From DATMER01 sp963741305 (GTDB lineage Bacteria > Acidobacteriota > Thermoanaerobaculia > Multivoradales > UBA5704): a stretch of 64,000 bases of DNA. The DNA lies in contig CAVUHL010000003.1 of the NCBI GenBank assembly GCA_963741305.1, positions 5,890,001 to 5,954,000 of the forward strand, given 5' to 3'. This document shows, piece after piece, positions 52,686 through 63,883 of this stretch (the stretch's first letter is position 1; each line of letters starts with the position of its first letter). Both the position numbers and the translations under genes were made by a program. Below the pieces are notes generated by a model, which saw only the letters and a list, made by a program, of their open reading frames with translations, made no database searches and was not told where the DNA came from.

Positions 52686-54869
52686 ATGCGCAGGATTGCT
52701 CTGCTTTGCCTTTTCCTTTCCTTCCCCGCACTGGCGGGAGCCTTTGACGGGCTGCTGCTCCGTCCGGATGGCAGCCCCGCTGCCGGCTATCAGGTGTCGG
52801 TCGTCGGCCATCCCGTCTCCGTGACGGCCGACAGGGAAGGCCGGTTCCATATCTCTCCCGATCCCAACCTCCCCTTCCGCCTGGTGGCGACGAGCCCCGG
52901 CGGCGAGGTGTCCGCGCCGATCGAGGTCACGACCCTTCCTGAGACGGGTTCGTTCGAGGCCCTCATCCCGGCCATTTTCCAGGACAGCGTCACCGTGGTC
53001 TCCGGAGTGGCCCCGGGCCTGGAGACCCCTCCGGCCGCGGCCACCACGATCGTCGGCCAGGAGGACCTCGAGCAGCGCCGGCCTCACCGCCTGGTAGACG
53101 CCGTCCAGGGCATCGCCGGCGTCTCCCGCTCCGAGGAGGGGCCGACCGGCGTGCCGACCATCCGCGGGCTCACCCGCGGGCGCACCCTGGTCCTGCTCGA
53201 CGGCGCCCGGGTGACCACCGAGCGCCGGGCCGGATCCTCGGCGGCCTACGTCGACCCGTTCACCCTGGCCTCCGTGGAAATCGCCCGCGGCCCCGGCTCC
53301 GTGGCCTACGGCTCGGACGCCTTCGGCGGCGTCATCAATGCCACGTCCCGCTACCCCGACCCGGGGAACCCCGCCTCGCTCAGATACAGCATCAACTCGG
53401 GCTTCGGCAGCGACGCGGAGGATTCGCTCGGGCTGGAGGCGTCGGGCAACGTCCTGGGCGGCGCTTTGCTGGGGCAGTTCCACATGCGCAAGGCCGACGA
53501 TGCGGAGTCCGGGGGCGGCGATCCCATCCCCAACTCTTCCTACGAGGACCGCGGCGGCGCCCTGCGCTACGCGGTCGAAACGCCCATCGGCCGGCTGCGG
53601 GCGGCTTTCTCCATCGTGAACGGCATCGACATCGACAACCCGGCCGCGGACTCCAACGTGACCCGGGCCTTCTACCCCAAGGAGAGCTCCCGCCGGTTCA
53701 ACATCGGCCTCGACTCCGGACAGGTGGGCGGCTGGGAAAACGTGGAGCTGGGCCTGTTCCTGGGCACCTACCGCCTCGCGCTGACCCGCGACCGGCTTCC
53801 GACGTCCACCGTGACCCGCCGGATCGACAGCTCGGACACCAATTCCGACGACGGCTCCATCCGGGCCGTGGCCACGCGCCCCGTGGCGGGCGGACGCCTC
53901 CAGGTCGGAGCCGAGGCCGTCTCCCGCTTCAACCTCGAATCCAAGACGACGCGCCAGACCTTCGACCTCGCCGGGAACAGCACCGGAGTCACCCAGCCTC
54001 CCGCCATCGACGACGCGCAGCGGACCAACACCGCCGTCTTCGTCTCTTACGACCATTCCATCGGCTCGCGCAACCTGCTGTCCGCGGGCGTGCGGGGCGA
54101 CCAGGTCAAGAGCGAGAACAAGGGCGGTTTCTTCGGCGACAGCTCGGCCTCCCACAGCGCCATGTCGGGCTACGCCGCATTCACCTCCAACTTCGCCCGC
54201 AACGTGACCGGCAGCCTGCAGGTGGCCCGCGGCTTCCGCGACCCCACGCTCTCCGACCGCTTCTTCCGCGGCCCGACCGGGCGCGGCTTCGTCACCGGCA
54301 ACCCGGACCTGGACCCGGAGACGAGCCTGCAGTACGACGGCTCCGTGCGCTGGGCGATCGGGCGCGGCTCCGTGGCCGCCTTCGGCTACCTCTATGAAAT
54401 CGACGACCTGATCGAGCGCTTCAGCGAGGACGGCGCCAACTTCCTCTTCCGCAACCGGGGCGAAGCGGAGGTCCGCGGCTTCGAGCTCGAGGCCCAGACG
54501 CCGCTGGCCGCCGGCTTCACCCTGGAGCTCGCCGTCACCGTGGCAAAGGGCGAGACGGCGGATGGCGTGCCCCTCGACGATATTCCGGCGCGCGGGGGGT
54601 TCGCCACCCTGCGCTGGGCGGACGAACGGCTCTTCGGCTACCTGCGCGGCGGCTCGTTCCAGCGCGACGACCGGCCGGGGCCGATCGAGGTCGAGCGGCC
54701 GAGCTACTCCACGCTCGAGGTGGGAGCCGGCTGGCACATCTCCGACCCGATCGAGCTGCGCCTGGTCGGCCGCAACCTGACCGACGAGCGCTACTGGGAG
54801 TCGGCGGACGCGACCGCCACACTGGCGCGGGGGAGGAGCTTCACGCTGGGGCTGGTAGGGAAGATCTGA
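52686..54869 (+). CDS. TonB-dependent receptor
   Basis: 727 residues. The signal peptide (LLCLFLSFPALAGA) is followed by a small carboxypeptidase-regulatory-like domain (about 20-90). The plug domain (about 105-230) includes VDAVQGIAGVSRS, GVPTIRGLTRGRTLVLLDG and GPGSVAYGSDAFGGVIN. A 22-stranded barrel ends GRSFTLGLVGKI. It should import a chelated metal, vitamin or carbohydrate across the outer membrane with energy from TonB. No substrate clue nearby; not obviously in an operon with transport genes. Confidence 0.92.
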   Translation: MRRIALLCLFLSFPALAGAFDGLLLRPDGSPAAGYQVSVVGHPVSVTADREGRFHISPDPNLPFRLVATSPGGEVSAPIEVTTLPETGSFEALIPAIFQDSVTVVSGVAPGLETPPAAATTIVGQEDLEQRRPHRLVDAVQGIAGVSRSEEGPTGVPTIRGLTRGRTLVLLDGARVTTERRAGSSAAYVDPFTLASVEIARGPGSVAYGSDAFGGVINATSRYPDPGNPASLRYSINSGFGSDAEDSLGLEASGNVLGGALLGQFHMRKADDAESGGGDPIPNSSYEDRGGALRYAVETPIGRLRAAFSIVNGIDIDNPAADSNVTRAFYPKESSRRFNIGLDSGQVGGWENVELGLFLGTYRLALTRDRLPTSTVTRRIDSSDTNSDDGSIRAVATRPVAGGRLQVGAEAVSRFNLESKTTRQTFDLAGNSTGVTQPPAIDDAQRTNTAVFVSYDHSIGSRNLLSAGVRGDQVKSENKGGFFGDSSASHSAMSGYAAFTSNFARNVTGSLQVARGFRDPTLSDRFFRGPTGRGFVTGNPDLDPETSLQYDGSVRWAIGRGSVAAFGYLYEIDDLIERFSEDGANFLFRNRGEAEVRGFELEAQTPLAAGFTLELAVTVAKGETADGVPLDDIPARGGFATLRWADERLFGYLRGGSFQRDDRPGPIEVERPSYSTLEVGAGWHISDPIELRLVGRNLTDERYWESADATATLARGRSFTLGLVGKI

Positions 54870-54928
54870 TGTAGGGGCACCCCTCGTGGGTGCCCTTCCG
54901 GAGGGCGGCCACAAGGGCCGCCCCTACA
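54870..54928. repeat. 59-bp palindromic element, copy 2
   Basis: TGTAGGGGCACC...GCCCCTACA starting at the base after the TonB receptor stop. It is the near-identical inverse of the element at 37591-37649. It has nested stems GGGCACCC/GGGTGCCC and GGGCGGCC/GGCCGCCC. Likely acts as a terminator here. Confidence 0.8.
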
Positions 54929-55062
54929 TTAATTACCGGCTGAGGGGCAGGCGGCCGCCCGGCCCAGTCTTCCATCATCCCTCCCGACGGGGATGGCGTT
55001 CTCCCCGACGTGCGCGAGCCGCCAGCCCGAGCCCCTCACCCCCTGGCCCCATAGGCGCTAAC
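54929..55062. other. Gene-free stretch before array C
   Basis: No coding signal. It ends with CCATAGGCGCTAAC, a motif also present in the giant palindrome next to array B (as GTTAGCGCCTATGG at about 40911). Confidence 0.5.
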
Positions 55063-55453
55063 GTACCTATCACCGAGCGCCGCGTACCGGCCATCCGTAC
55101 CTGCGTACCAGTTCCTTGTCCATTCGTACCGGACATCGGTACACAGGGACGGGACGCTCGTACATCGGGGAGAGGGGCTCGTACGCAGGGACGAGTGGCT
55201 GGTACGCACGGACGAGCGGCTGGTACGGCTGGGGGAGAGGCTCGTACGCAAGGACGAGTCGCTGGTACGGCCGTACGAGTCGGCGGTACACACGGGGAGG
55301 ACGCTCGTACAGAGGGAATAGCAGGCGGTACACGCCGGGGAGGCGGTCGTACGGCCAGGGAAGTCGCTGGTACGGCTGGGGCAATCGCTCGTACAGACGT
55401 ACGAGTCGCTCATACGCGCGGAGGAACCACTCGTACGCCCGGGGGAGGCGCTC
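55063..55453. repeat. Array C: 21-bp tandem units with GTAC at fixed phase
   Basis: GTAC occurs at 55160, 55181, 55202, 55223, 55244, 55265, 55286, 55307, 55328, 55349, 55370, 55391, (ATAC 55412) and 55433, each exactly 21 bp apart. In the same phase it also occurs at 55097 and 55139. A second phase runs at 55063, 55084, 55105 and 55126. A typical unit is CTGGTACGCACGGACGAGCG plus one base; many carry GACGAGT after the GTAC. Sequence between GTACs is diverged, so the period is kept better than the sequence. Frames across it read heptapeptides with a Tyr every seventh residue on both strands. It ends about 30 bp before the histidine kinase stop. Confidence 0.88.
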
Positions 55454-55485
55454 CCCTCCCGGGCGAGGACAAGCCCGCCCCTACA

Positions 55486-57981
55486 TTAATCGGCGGACAA
55501 GGGCAGGCGGACCGTGAACTCGCTCCCCTGCCCCTCTCCGCCGCTCTGCGCCGCCACCTGCCCGCCGTGCATTTCGACCAGGCGGTGGACGAGGGTGAGG
55601 CCGATGCCGAGCCCGCCGCCCGAGCGGTCCAGGCTCTGCTCTCCCTGAATGAACAGGTCGAAGATCCGCGGCAGCAGCTCGGCCGGGATGCCGATGCCGT
55701 TGTCGCGGACCCGGACCGCCGCCTCCCCGTCTTCGCTCCAGGCCGTGACCTCGATCCTTCCCCCTGGCTCCGTGTACTTGGCGGCGTTGCGCACCAGGTT
55801 GCCCAGCACCTGCTCCAGCCGCGTCACGTCGGCGTGAACGGTGAGCGGCTCCGGGGGGAGCTCCACCCGCAGGGCATGCTCCTTGGCCTCTATGATCGGC
55901 CGGGTCATCTCCACCGCGCTCCGCACCGCGTCGCGCAGGTCCACGGGCTCCAGCCGGAGCTCGATCTTGCCGCGGGTGATCCGGGAGACGTCCAACAGGT
56001 CGTCCACGAGCCTTACCAGGTGCTGGATCTGCCGCTGGATGACCCCGACGGCCCTCTGTACTGTCGGCGGTGGTGGCTGAGAGGTCCCGATCTGGTCCAT
56101 CACGTGGGCGGCGTTGGCGATCGCGCCGAGCGGGTTGCGCAGCTCGTGGGCGAGCATGGCCAGGAACTCGTCCTTGCGGCGGTCGGTCTCGGCCAGGGCA
56201 TCTGCGCGGGCACGCAGCTCGGTCGCCAAACGCTCGCTCTCCCGGGTGCGGACGGCGAGGCGGCCGCGCATCTCCTGGAAGGCAGCCGCGAGGCTCGCCA
56301 CCTCGGTGATGCCGCTGCTCTCCAGCGGGACCGACGGCAGCGCCGGATTCCCTGAAGCCATCTCGTCGACGGCTTCGGCAAGCACGCCGAGAGGACGGGC
56401 GATGAGCCCCGCCACGATGATGCCGCCGATCACCGCCAGAGGCACGACGATCAGCAGCAGCACGAAGGCCAGGTCCCGCCCCTTGCGCACGCCGGCCAGG
56501 GCCGCGGCCCGCGGCCTCTCCACCGCGACCATCCAGTCGAGCCCCCCCGGCACCTTGGCGAACGCGGCGATGCGGCGCGCCATGGCCGGCCCCTGGCCGA
56601 GCCGGAGCTCCCGGTCCCAGCCGGCCGGCAGGCTCTGCAGCTCGACGCCGGTGTCCTGCCGGCTCGCGATCAGGCGGCCATGGCCGTCGGCGAGATAGAC
56701 GTTGGAGCCCGTCCGCGCCAACCGGCGCGCCAGCAGCTCGGCGTCGAAGGCGCTCACCAGTACGCCTCCCATCCGCCCGTCCTCCAGGCGGATCGGAGCG
56801 CTCAGGAGGAGAAGCAACCGTTCCGTCCCGACCAGGCGGATGGGAATGCCGCGGCTCTGTTCCTGGCCCTGCATGTCGGCCGCAATCCGGCGCCAATCGT
56901 CGATGTCGAGCGGCACCCTGCCAATCGTGGCCAGGACCGTGCCAGACGCGTCCAGGGTGACGAAGCCGGTCACGTCCGGGTACGACGGGCGGCTCGCCTC
57001 CAGCAGCGCGCGCTGGAAGACGGGGGTCATCGGCATACGGCCGGCCAGGCTCGCGACCACGGCGGCGCGGGCGCCATTGAGCTGCACATAGTCGGCCACG
57101 TTGCGCGCAATGAGCTGCGCCTCGACCTTCCGCATCTCCAGCACCTGCTCGGTTGCCAGCCGCTCCTCCTGCGAGGTGGCGATCGCGGCCGTGAGCACCA
57201 GCGCCACGGATGTGGCGGTCGCCAGCGAGAAGGCCAGCCGGGTGCGCAGGGAAGCGGGATCGAGGGCCGCGAGCCGGCGCGAGAGCCACGGCAGCAGGGC
57301 CAGGGCAAGGCCGCACCCCCAGTACAGGGCGAGGCCGGTCCAGGCCCGGTTCGGCACGGAAAAGAGCAGGCCGAAGAGGAAGAAGGCCGCTCCCCCCGCG
57401 AGGTGAGAGGCCCAGAGGTAGAGGGCCGAAGGGTTCCGGCGGAGGTTGGCCGACAAGACCAGGCCGCCCCCCACGGTCAATGCCAGCCCGATCACCCGCT
57501 GGTAAGGGCGCAGGACGTCGAAGTACGAGCTGCCGAGCAGCGAGGGCAGGACGGCGAGGAGGAGGCCCTGCAGCACGGCGATCAGGCCCATGAGCAGGGC
57601 GAAGAGGTCGCGGCCCGCAGGCGAAGCCCCAGCCCCCCGGGGCAGCGTGCCCGCCAGCATCGTTCCCAAACCGAGCACGGCGTAGGCGATCGTCCCCGTC
57701 CATGCCCGGTCCTGCAGGAAGGAGGCGGAGAGGGCCAGGAGCGTGGCCCCGGCAAGGCCGTGGCCGAGCAGGACGACCGCCCTCCGCGGGCGCAGGATGG
57801 CCACCGCGATCAGCGCGACGCCCGCCACCAGCGCCGCCATCCCCCAGAGCCCCCGGTAATCCAGCATTGCCGCGTACACGGGGGAGGCGAACCGGTGCGG
57901 GGCCACGAGCATGAAGGCGCCCACGAACGCGCAATACGGGCCCAGGGTCCAGCGCAGGCTCTCGGCACTCAGGCGATCCAT
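55486..57981 (-). CDS. Membrane sensor histidine kinase
   Basis: 831 residues. About eight membrane helices at the N-terminus (1-260, MASE-like) are followed by a further helix at about 265-285, an extracytoplasmic sensing domain of the Cache type (about 290-470), a helix near 490-510, a HAMP-like linker (LIARPLGVLAEAVDEMASG) and a coiled coil. Then come HisKA with the phospho-His in FLAMLAHELRNPLGAI and an HATPase (NLVRNAAKYT, DNGIGIP, GGGLGIGLTLV). No receiver domain and no response regulator gene adjacent. The ligand is unknown. The stop TAA runs straight into a TGTAGGGGC repeat end. Confidence 0.9.
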   Translation of the reverse strand: MDRLSAESLRWTLGPYCAFVGAFMLVAPHRFASPVYAAMLDYRGLWGMAALVAGVALIAVAILRPRRAVVLLGHGLAGATLLALSASFLQDRAWTGTIAYAVLGLGTMLAGTLPRGAGASPAGRDLFALLMGLIAVLQGLLLAVLPSLLGSSYFDVLRPYQRVIGLALTVGGGLVLSANLRRNPSALYLWASHLAGGAAFFLFGLLFSVPNRAWTGLALYWGCGLALALLPWLSRRLAALDPASLRTRLAFSLATATSVALVLTAAIATSQEERLATEQVLEMRKVEAQLIARNVADYVQLNGARAAVVASLAGRMPMTPVFQRALLEASRPSYPDVTGFVTLDASGTVLATIGRVPLDIDDWRRIAADMQGQEQSRGIPIRLVGTERLLLLLSAPIRLEDGRMGGVLVSAFDAELLARRLARTGSNVYLADGHGRLIASRQDTGVELQSLPAGWDRELRLGQGPAMARRIAAFAKVPGGLDWMVAVERPRAAALAGVRKGRDLAFVLLLIVVPLAVIGGIIVAGLIARPLGVLAEAVDEMASGNPALPSVPLESSGITEVASLAAAFQEMRGRLAVRTRESERLATELRARADALAETDRRKDEFLAMLAHELRNPLGAIANAAHVMDQIGTSQPPPPTVQRAVGVIQRQIQHLVRLVDDLLDVSRITRGKIELRLEPVDLRDAVRSAVEMTRPIIEAKEHALRVELPPEPLTVHADVTRLEQVLGNLVRNAAKYTEPGGRIEVTAWSEDGEAAVRVRDNGIGIPAELLPRIFDLFIQGEQSLDRSGGGLGIGLTLVHRLVEMHGGQVAAQSGGEGQGSEFTVRLPLSAD

Positions 57982-58052
57982 CCGGCCTGCAAGGATACAG
58001 AACTCTGACTACAATCCATCCGTACTTCTGGGGAACCAAGGAGGCTTTACCG

Positions 58053-60316
<2,264 letters not shown>

Positions 60317-60317
<1 letters not shown>

Positions 60318-60402
60318 AGGACCTAAAGGACGCAAAGGACCAAAGGGACCTAAAGGACACGGAAGCTACGTCCTTTAGGTCCTTTAAGTCCTTTAGGTCC
60401 TT
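60317..60402. terminator. Hairpin built of repeated AAGGACCTAAAGGAC units
   Basis: The left half repeats AAGGAC(CT)AA several times (60317-60359); the right half (60370-60402) is the complement GTCCTTTAGGTCCTTTAAG and so on. It lies between convergent genes and overlaps the stop codons of both. The arms consist of 9-10-bp direct repeats, so several alternative foldings exist. Confidence 0.65.
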
Positions 60403-61838
60403 GGCAGCACATCGGCGTCGAAGGCTCCGGTGACCACCTTCCCCCCGCTCTTGACCTGCACCCAGATGCGGTACCGGCCCGGGCGGGGGAACTCGTAGGG
60501 GAAGGAGACCACGCTCGTCGGGTGATGGTGCCCATGCGCCCGGGCCACCCCCAGCTTGCGCTCGAACGCCTGCTGCGACGCCATCGAGAAGCTCCCCACG
60601 GGATGAAGGTGCACGAAGACCTCGCCGTCCGGCCGGGTGATCACGGCGTGCCCCATCATCCCCATGTACGGTTCCAGCGGGACCTTTGCCTCGAAACGAA
60701 GGTCCACCTCGCGGCCCGCCACCAAGGGACTCTTCTGCCAGGTCAGACCGCCGCTGCCCTCCAGGTGCCACGAATCATCGGGGTCCGTGGCCGAGCCCGC
60801 GGGGATGGCCGGGATCTCCACCACGTCCGTGAGCGTCTGAGGGAAGCCGGTCTCGTGGACGATGTCGCCATAGACCCTGTAGCGCCCCGCGGGAAGCGCC
60901 GGCAAGGCCACCTCGAAGCGCTCCTGAGTCCCCTTGGGGACCGGATGGAGATGGGCAAAGGCGTCCAGCCCGGGCTCGCGCACGAGGAACAGGTGCATGA
61001 GCTTGCCGTGGTCCGGGATCAGCGGCGACCACTGGCGGCTCCGCGTGTCCCTGATGTCCAGGGCCAGGACCCGGCCCTGCACGGAGGCTTCGACCGCGAA
61101 CGGCTGATAGAGCTCCGCCCGCTCCTCCGCCTCCACACTGGCCCACCAGTTCTTTCCCCCTAGGAGGATGAGCGCCAGGAGCACGCCGGCCAGCACGGTG
61201 ACCACCCTGGCCCGCAGCCGGCGGCGGCCGTCCGGGGCCTCGCCGGGCGCGAGCACGCTCTCCCGGACCGCGGCCCCGACGATCGAGAGCACAGCCCCGG
61301 CGGTATAGAGGAAGGCGATGCCAAGCGCGCGCCCTCTCCCCTCGGCGGCGCGGTTCTGCGGGGCCAGCACCAGGAGCATGGTGCCGAGCTGGATCGCGAT
61401 CATCCCCGCCGCGAGCACCGTGTGGGGCGGCGAAAGGATCTCCACGTCCAGGCCGTAAGCGTTGTGCCACCAGTCGTCGAAGGGGGCCGAGGTGAGCATG
61501 GCGATCGCGCCCCAGACCGCCACCCAGGCGCCGAGCGGAGCGCGGAACCCCCAGAAGCGCACGGCCACGCCGCGCTCCCCGGGCGTGCCCGCGAACGTGG
61601 TCTTGAGCGCCAGCCAGCCGCCGCAGATCCCCGCCAGCACGCCTCCCAGGTAGATGGCCATGTGGGCCGGAGTCCAGAAGGTGTCCCGGCCGATCGTCAT
61701 GTGCCAGGAGATGTCCCAGAGGATCCCCACCACGATGCTGGTCGAGCCCACCAGCATCGCCGAGACGTGCCACGGCAGGGCGGCAGGCCGGGCTTCGGCT
61801 ACCGCAGCGGGAGTTGCAACCGGAGCGATCGATTCCAT
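60393..61838 (-). CDS. Membrane protein with two C-terminal HxHP-type domains
   Basis: 481 residues. The N-terminal part (about 25-200) has five to six helices with buried His/Trp (DISWHMTIGRDTFWTPAHM, FDDWWHNAYGLDVEILSPPHT). One more helix (about 212-228) is followed by a soluble half with two beta-sandwich repeats, each with a HLHP motif (AHLHPVPKGTQ; VHLHPVGSFSM), an R-Y-R-(V/I)-(Y/W) strand, and HGHHHP near the second. The soluble half resembles FixH/YtkA-like domains; the His-rich motifs suggest copper or another metal. Possibly a fusion of two neighbouring genes. Function unknown. Confidence 0.68.
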   Translation of the reverse strand: MESIAPVATPAAVAEARPAALPWHVSAMLVGSTSIVVGILWDISWHMTIGRDTFWTPAHMAIYLGGVLAGICGGWLALKTTFAGTPGERGVAVRFWGFRAPLGAWVAVWGAIAMLTSAPFDDWWHNAYGLDVEILSPPHTVLAAGMIAIQLGTMLLVLAPQNRAAEGRGRALGIAFLYTAGAVLSIVGAAVRESVLAPGEAPDGRRRLRARVVTVLAGVLLALILLGGKNWWASVEAEERAELYQPFAVEASVQGRVLALDIRDTRSRQWSPLIPDHGKLMHLFLVREPGLDAFAHLHPVPKGTQERFEVALPALPAGRYRVYGDIVHETGFPQTLTDVVEIPAIPAGSATDPDDSWHLEGSGGLTWQKSPLVAGREVDLRFEAKVPLEPYMGMMGHAVITRPDGEVFVHLHPVGSFSMASQQAFERKLGVARAHGHHHPTSVVSFPYEFPRPGRYRIWVQVKSGGKVVTGAFDADVLPRT

Positions 61839-61866
61839 GAAAAATCCTCGCGGCGAGCGGCTCGCT

Positions 61867-61895
61867 TTGGCGGCTCTCGTGTACCTGGGTATTTT
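61867..61895 (+). promoter_or_regulatory. Sigma-70-like promoter
   Basis: TTGGCG (61867-61872), 17 bp, TATTTT (61890-61895), plus strand, followed by a terminator 80 bp later and no ORF. Confidence 0.45.
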
Positions 61896-61901
61896 AGAGG
61901 G

Positions 61902-62009
61902 TTCTCCTTGCGCGTGTTTACTGGTTCCCCTCTACTTCGACCAGCCAAAAGATGTAAGCCAGCCGTATCCCTCCTCGGGGCGAGATCGCGTGGATCTCGC
62001 CCCCTTTTT
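61902..62009 (+). ncRNA. Candidate small RNA antisense-oriented to both neighbours
   Basis: The span from the predicted start to the T-run is about 108 nt. Both flanking genes are on the minus strand, so a plus-strand intrinsic terminator here serves neither of them; a separate short transcript is the simplest explanation. No coding frame of note. Not matched to a known RNA family. Confidence 0.45.
61977..62009 (+). terminator. Intrinsic terminator, plus strand
   Basis: Stem GGGGCGAGATC (61977-61987) / GATCTCGCCCC (61993-62003), 5-nt loop, then C and five T (62005-62009). The stem alone could also help to end the minus-strand kinase transcript. Confidence 0.75.
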
Positions 62010-62020
62010 CGCTCCTCAGC

Positions 62021-63775
62021 TCAAGCGCCGGCGATCAAATCCCGCAGGGCAATGGGATCCACCGGCTTCACCAGGTGGTGATCGAAGCCGGCGGCCCTGC
62101 CGCGGTCGCGGTCGCTCTCGGTGCCGTAGCCGGTCACGGCCACCAGCAGCATGCCGTCGTGGCGGGAATCCTGGCGCAGGCGCGCCGCCACCTGGTAGCC
62201 ATCCATGCGCGGCAGCCCGATGTCGAGCAGCAAGACCTCGGGGAGGAACTCGCCGGCCGCGTCGAGCGCCTCCTGGCCGTCGTAGGCCAGGCGCACCCGG
62301 TGGCCCGCCAGCTCCAGGAGCATGCCCAGGCTCTCGGCCGAATCGCGGTTGTCGTCCGCAACCAGGATCCGGCGGCCCGAGGCGCCGCGCACCTCGTCCT
62401 GAGCGTCCTCGGCCGGCGTCTCCTCCGGCATCTTCCCGGCCCGGAGGACCGGCAGGGTCACCACGACCTCGCTGCCCTGGCCCGGACCGTCGCTGAACGC
62501 CTGCACGGTTCCGCCGTGCAGCTCCACCAGCCGGCGCACCAGCGCCAGGCCGATCCCCAGCCCGCCCTCGGAACGGTCGAGCGAACGGTTGAGCTGGGTG
62601 AACAGCTCGAAGATGCGCGGCAGCATCTCCCGCGGCATGCCGATCCCCTGGTCCTTGACCCGGATGCGCACCACACTGTCCTCTTGCTCGGCGGTCAGGC
62701 AGATGCGCCCGCCCTCCTCCATGTACTTGCAGGCGTTGTTGAGCAGGTTGGAGATCACCTGCGACAGCCGCGCGAGGTCGGCATGGAGCACCACCGTCGA
62801 CTTGGGGAGCGTGACGGTGAGCGCGTGCCGCCGCTGGTCGATGAACGGCCGGCTCGTCTCCACCGCGTGCGCCACGGCCATGGCCAGCTCGATCTCCTCT
62901 TTCTGCAGCTCGATCCGGCCCTGCGTCACGCGCGAGACGTCGAGCAGGTCATCCACGAGCCGGGAGAGCTGGTGCACCTGGCGGTCGATGACGTCGCGCG
63001 CCCAGGTCATGTGGCCGTCGGCCGGGCCGACGAGGCGGATCACCTGCGCCGCGTTGCGGATCGGCGCCAGCGGGTTGCGCAGCTCGTGGGCGAGCATGGC
63101 CAGGAACTCGTCGCGCGAGCGCAGGGCGCCCTCGAGCTCGGCCGTGCGCTCCTCCACCCGCTGCTCCAGCTCGGCCTTGGCCAGCTTGAGCGACGAGCTC
63201 TCGATCAGCTCCCAATCACCGGCGCGCCGGGTGAGCGCGAACTGGTGGTTGCGGCAGACGTCGATCACGTCCTCGGCCGTGCAGTTCCCCATCTGGTAGG
63301 TGCAGAGGCCGACGATCCGGAAGTTGCGGAAGGTACCGTTGACGGCCTCCTCATAGGCGACGAACTCGTCCCAGCCGCTGCGCTCCAGCCAGGCGGTGTC
63401 GCCGGTCAGCCGCAACCCCTGATAGCCGTTCTCGATGGCGAGCCGCTCGTGGTCGACCCAGGCCTGAAGCGCCTGGGACGGGGTGCCGCCGCTCTTGAGA
63501 TACCAGTCGCGGAAGTCGTAGATCCCGATCTGGCCGCTGGCCTCGTAATCTTCATAGTCGGGCAGCGCCTCCCGCAACAGCGCGCGGGCCTCCTCGACCG
63601 GCAGGCTTTCGGAGGTGACCCAGAGGCATAGCTCGTTGTTGCGCAGCCCTTCCAGAAAGTAGGGGACCAGCGTATCGATCAGGTCTTCCTTGGTCCGGTA
63701 GAACTGGCAAAAGTGCGTCCCGAACGGGACGTCTCCTACGGCCTGAATGCCGGTGGGCGTACTGGTGCGGATCAT
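62021..63775 (-). CDS. MEDS-domain hybrid histidine kinase
   Basis: 584 residues from the ATG at 63775 (GAGGAG upstream; a longer frame exists). The N-terminal MEDS (DcmR-like sensory) domain (about 10-180) shows THFCQFYRTKEDLIDTLVPYF and GLCTYQMGNC. A coiled coil (LAKAELEQRVEERTAEL) leads to HisKA with the phospho-His in FLAMLAHELRNPLAPI, then an HATPase (NLLNNACKYM, DQGIGMP, GGLGIGLALV). The C-terminal receiver has its Asp in VLLLDIGLPRMDG. MEDS domains are thought to sense small hydrocarbons or related ligands. The kinase core is very like that of the kinase at 55486, suggesting paralogues. Confidence 0.9.
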   Translation of the reverse strand: MIRTSTPTGIQAVGDVPFGTHFCQFYRTKEDLIDTLVPYFLEGLRNNELCLWVTSESLPVEEARALLREALPDYEDYEASGQIGIYDFRDWYLKSGGTPSQALQAWVDHERLAIENGYQGLRLTGDTAWLERSGWDEFVAYEEAVNGTFRNFRIVGLCTYQMGNCTAEDVIDVCRNHQFALTRRAGDWELIESSSLKLAKAELEQRVEERTAELEGALRSRDEFLAMLAHELRNPLAPIRNAAQVIRLVGPADGHMTWARDVIDRQVHQLSRLVDDLLDVSRVTQGRIELQKEEIELAMAVAHAVETSRPFIDQRRHALTVTLPKSTVVLHADLARLSQVISNLLNNACKYMEEGGRICLTAEQEDSVVRIRVKDQGIGMPREMLPRIFELFTQLNRSLDRSEGGLGIGLALVRRLVELHGGTVQAFSDGPGQGSEVVVTLPVLRAGKMPEETPAEDAQDEVRGASGRRILVADDNRDSAESLGMLLELAGHRVRLAYDGQEALDAAGEFLPEVLLLDIGLPRMDGYQVAARLRQDSRHDGMLLVAVTGYGTESDRDRGRAAGFDHHLVKPVDPIALRDLIAGA

Positions 63776-63840
63776 CCTTGGAGCTCCTCTTGCGCGCTGC
63801 CGCTTCTGACTCGGGAAACTGCACGTCATTCTACAAAAGT

Positions 63841-63877
63841 CCGGCCGCGCCACAAGGTATTCCCTTGGCGCGGCCGG
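63841..63877 (-). terminator. Intrinsic terminator, minus strand
   Basis: CCGGCCGCGCCA / TGGCGCGGCCGG with a 13-nt loop. Read on the minus strand it is followed by ACTTTTG, so it should end the transcript of the partial gene to its right. Confidence 0.65.
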
Positions 63878-63883
63878 CTCGGG

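Noticed and set aside
52671..54914. Minus-strand frame opposite the TonB receptor
   Set aside because: Antisense shadow without recognisable domains.
55063..55453. CRISPR array
   Set aside because: The period is 21 bp with no distinct repeat and spacer, repeats are degenerate, and no cas genes are near.
55116..55517. Protein gene with Tyr-heptapeptide repeats
   Set aside because: No ribosome-binding site or start context, frames open on both strands, and the 21-bp DNA period alone explains the heptads. Not fully excluded; see the array findings.
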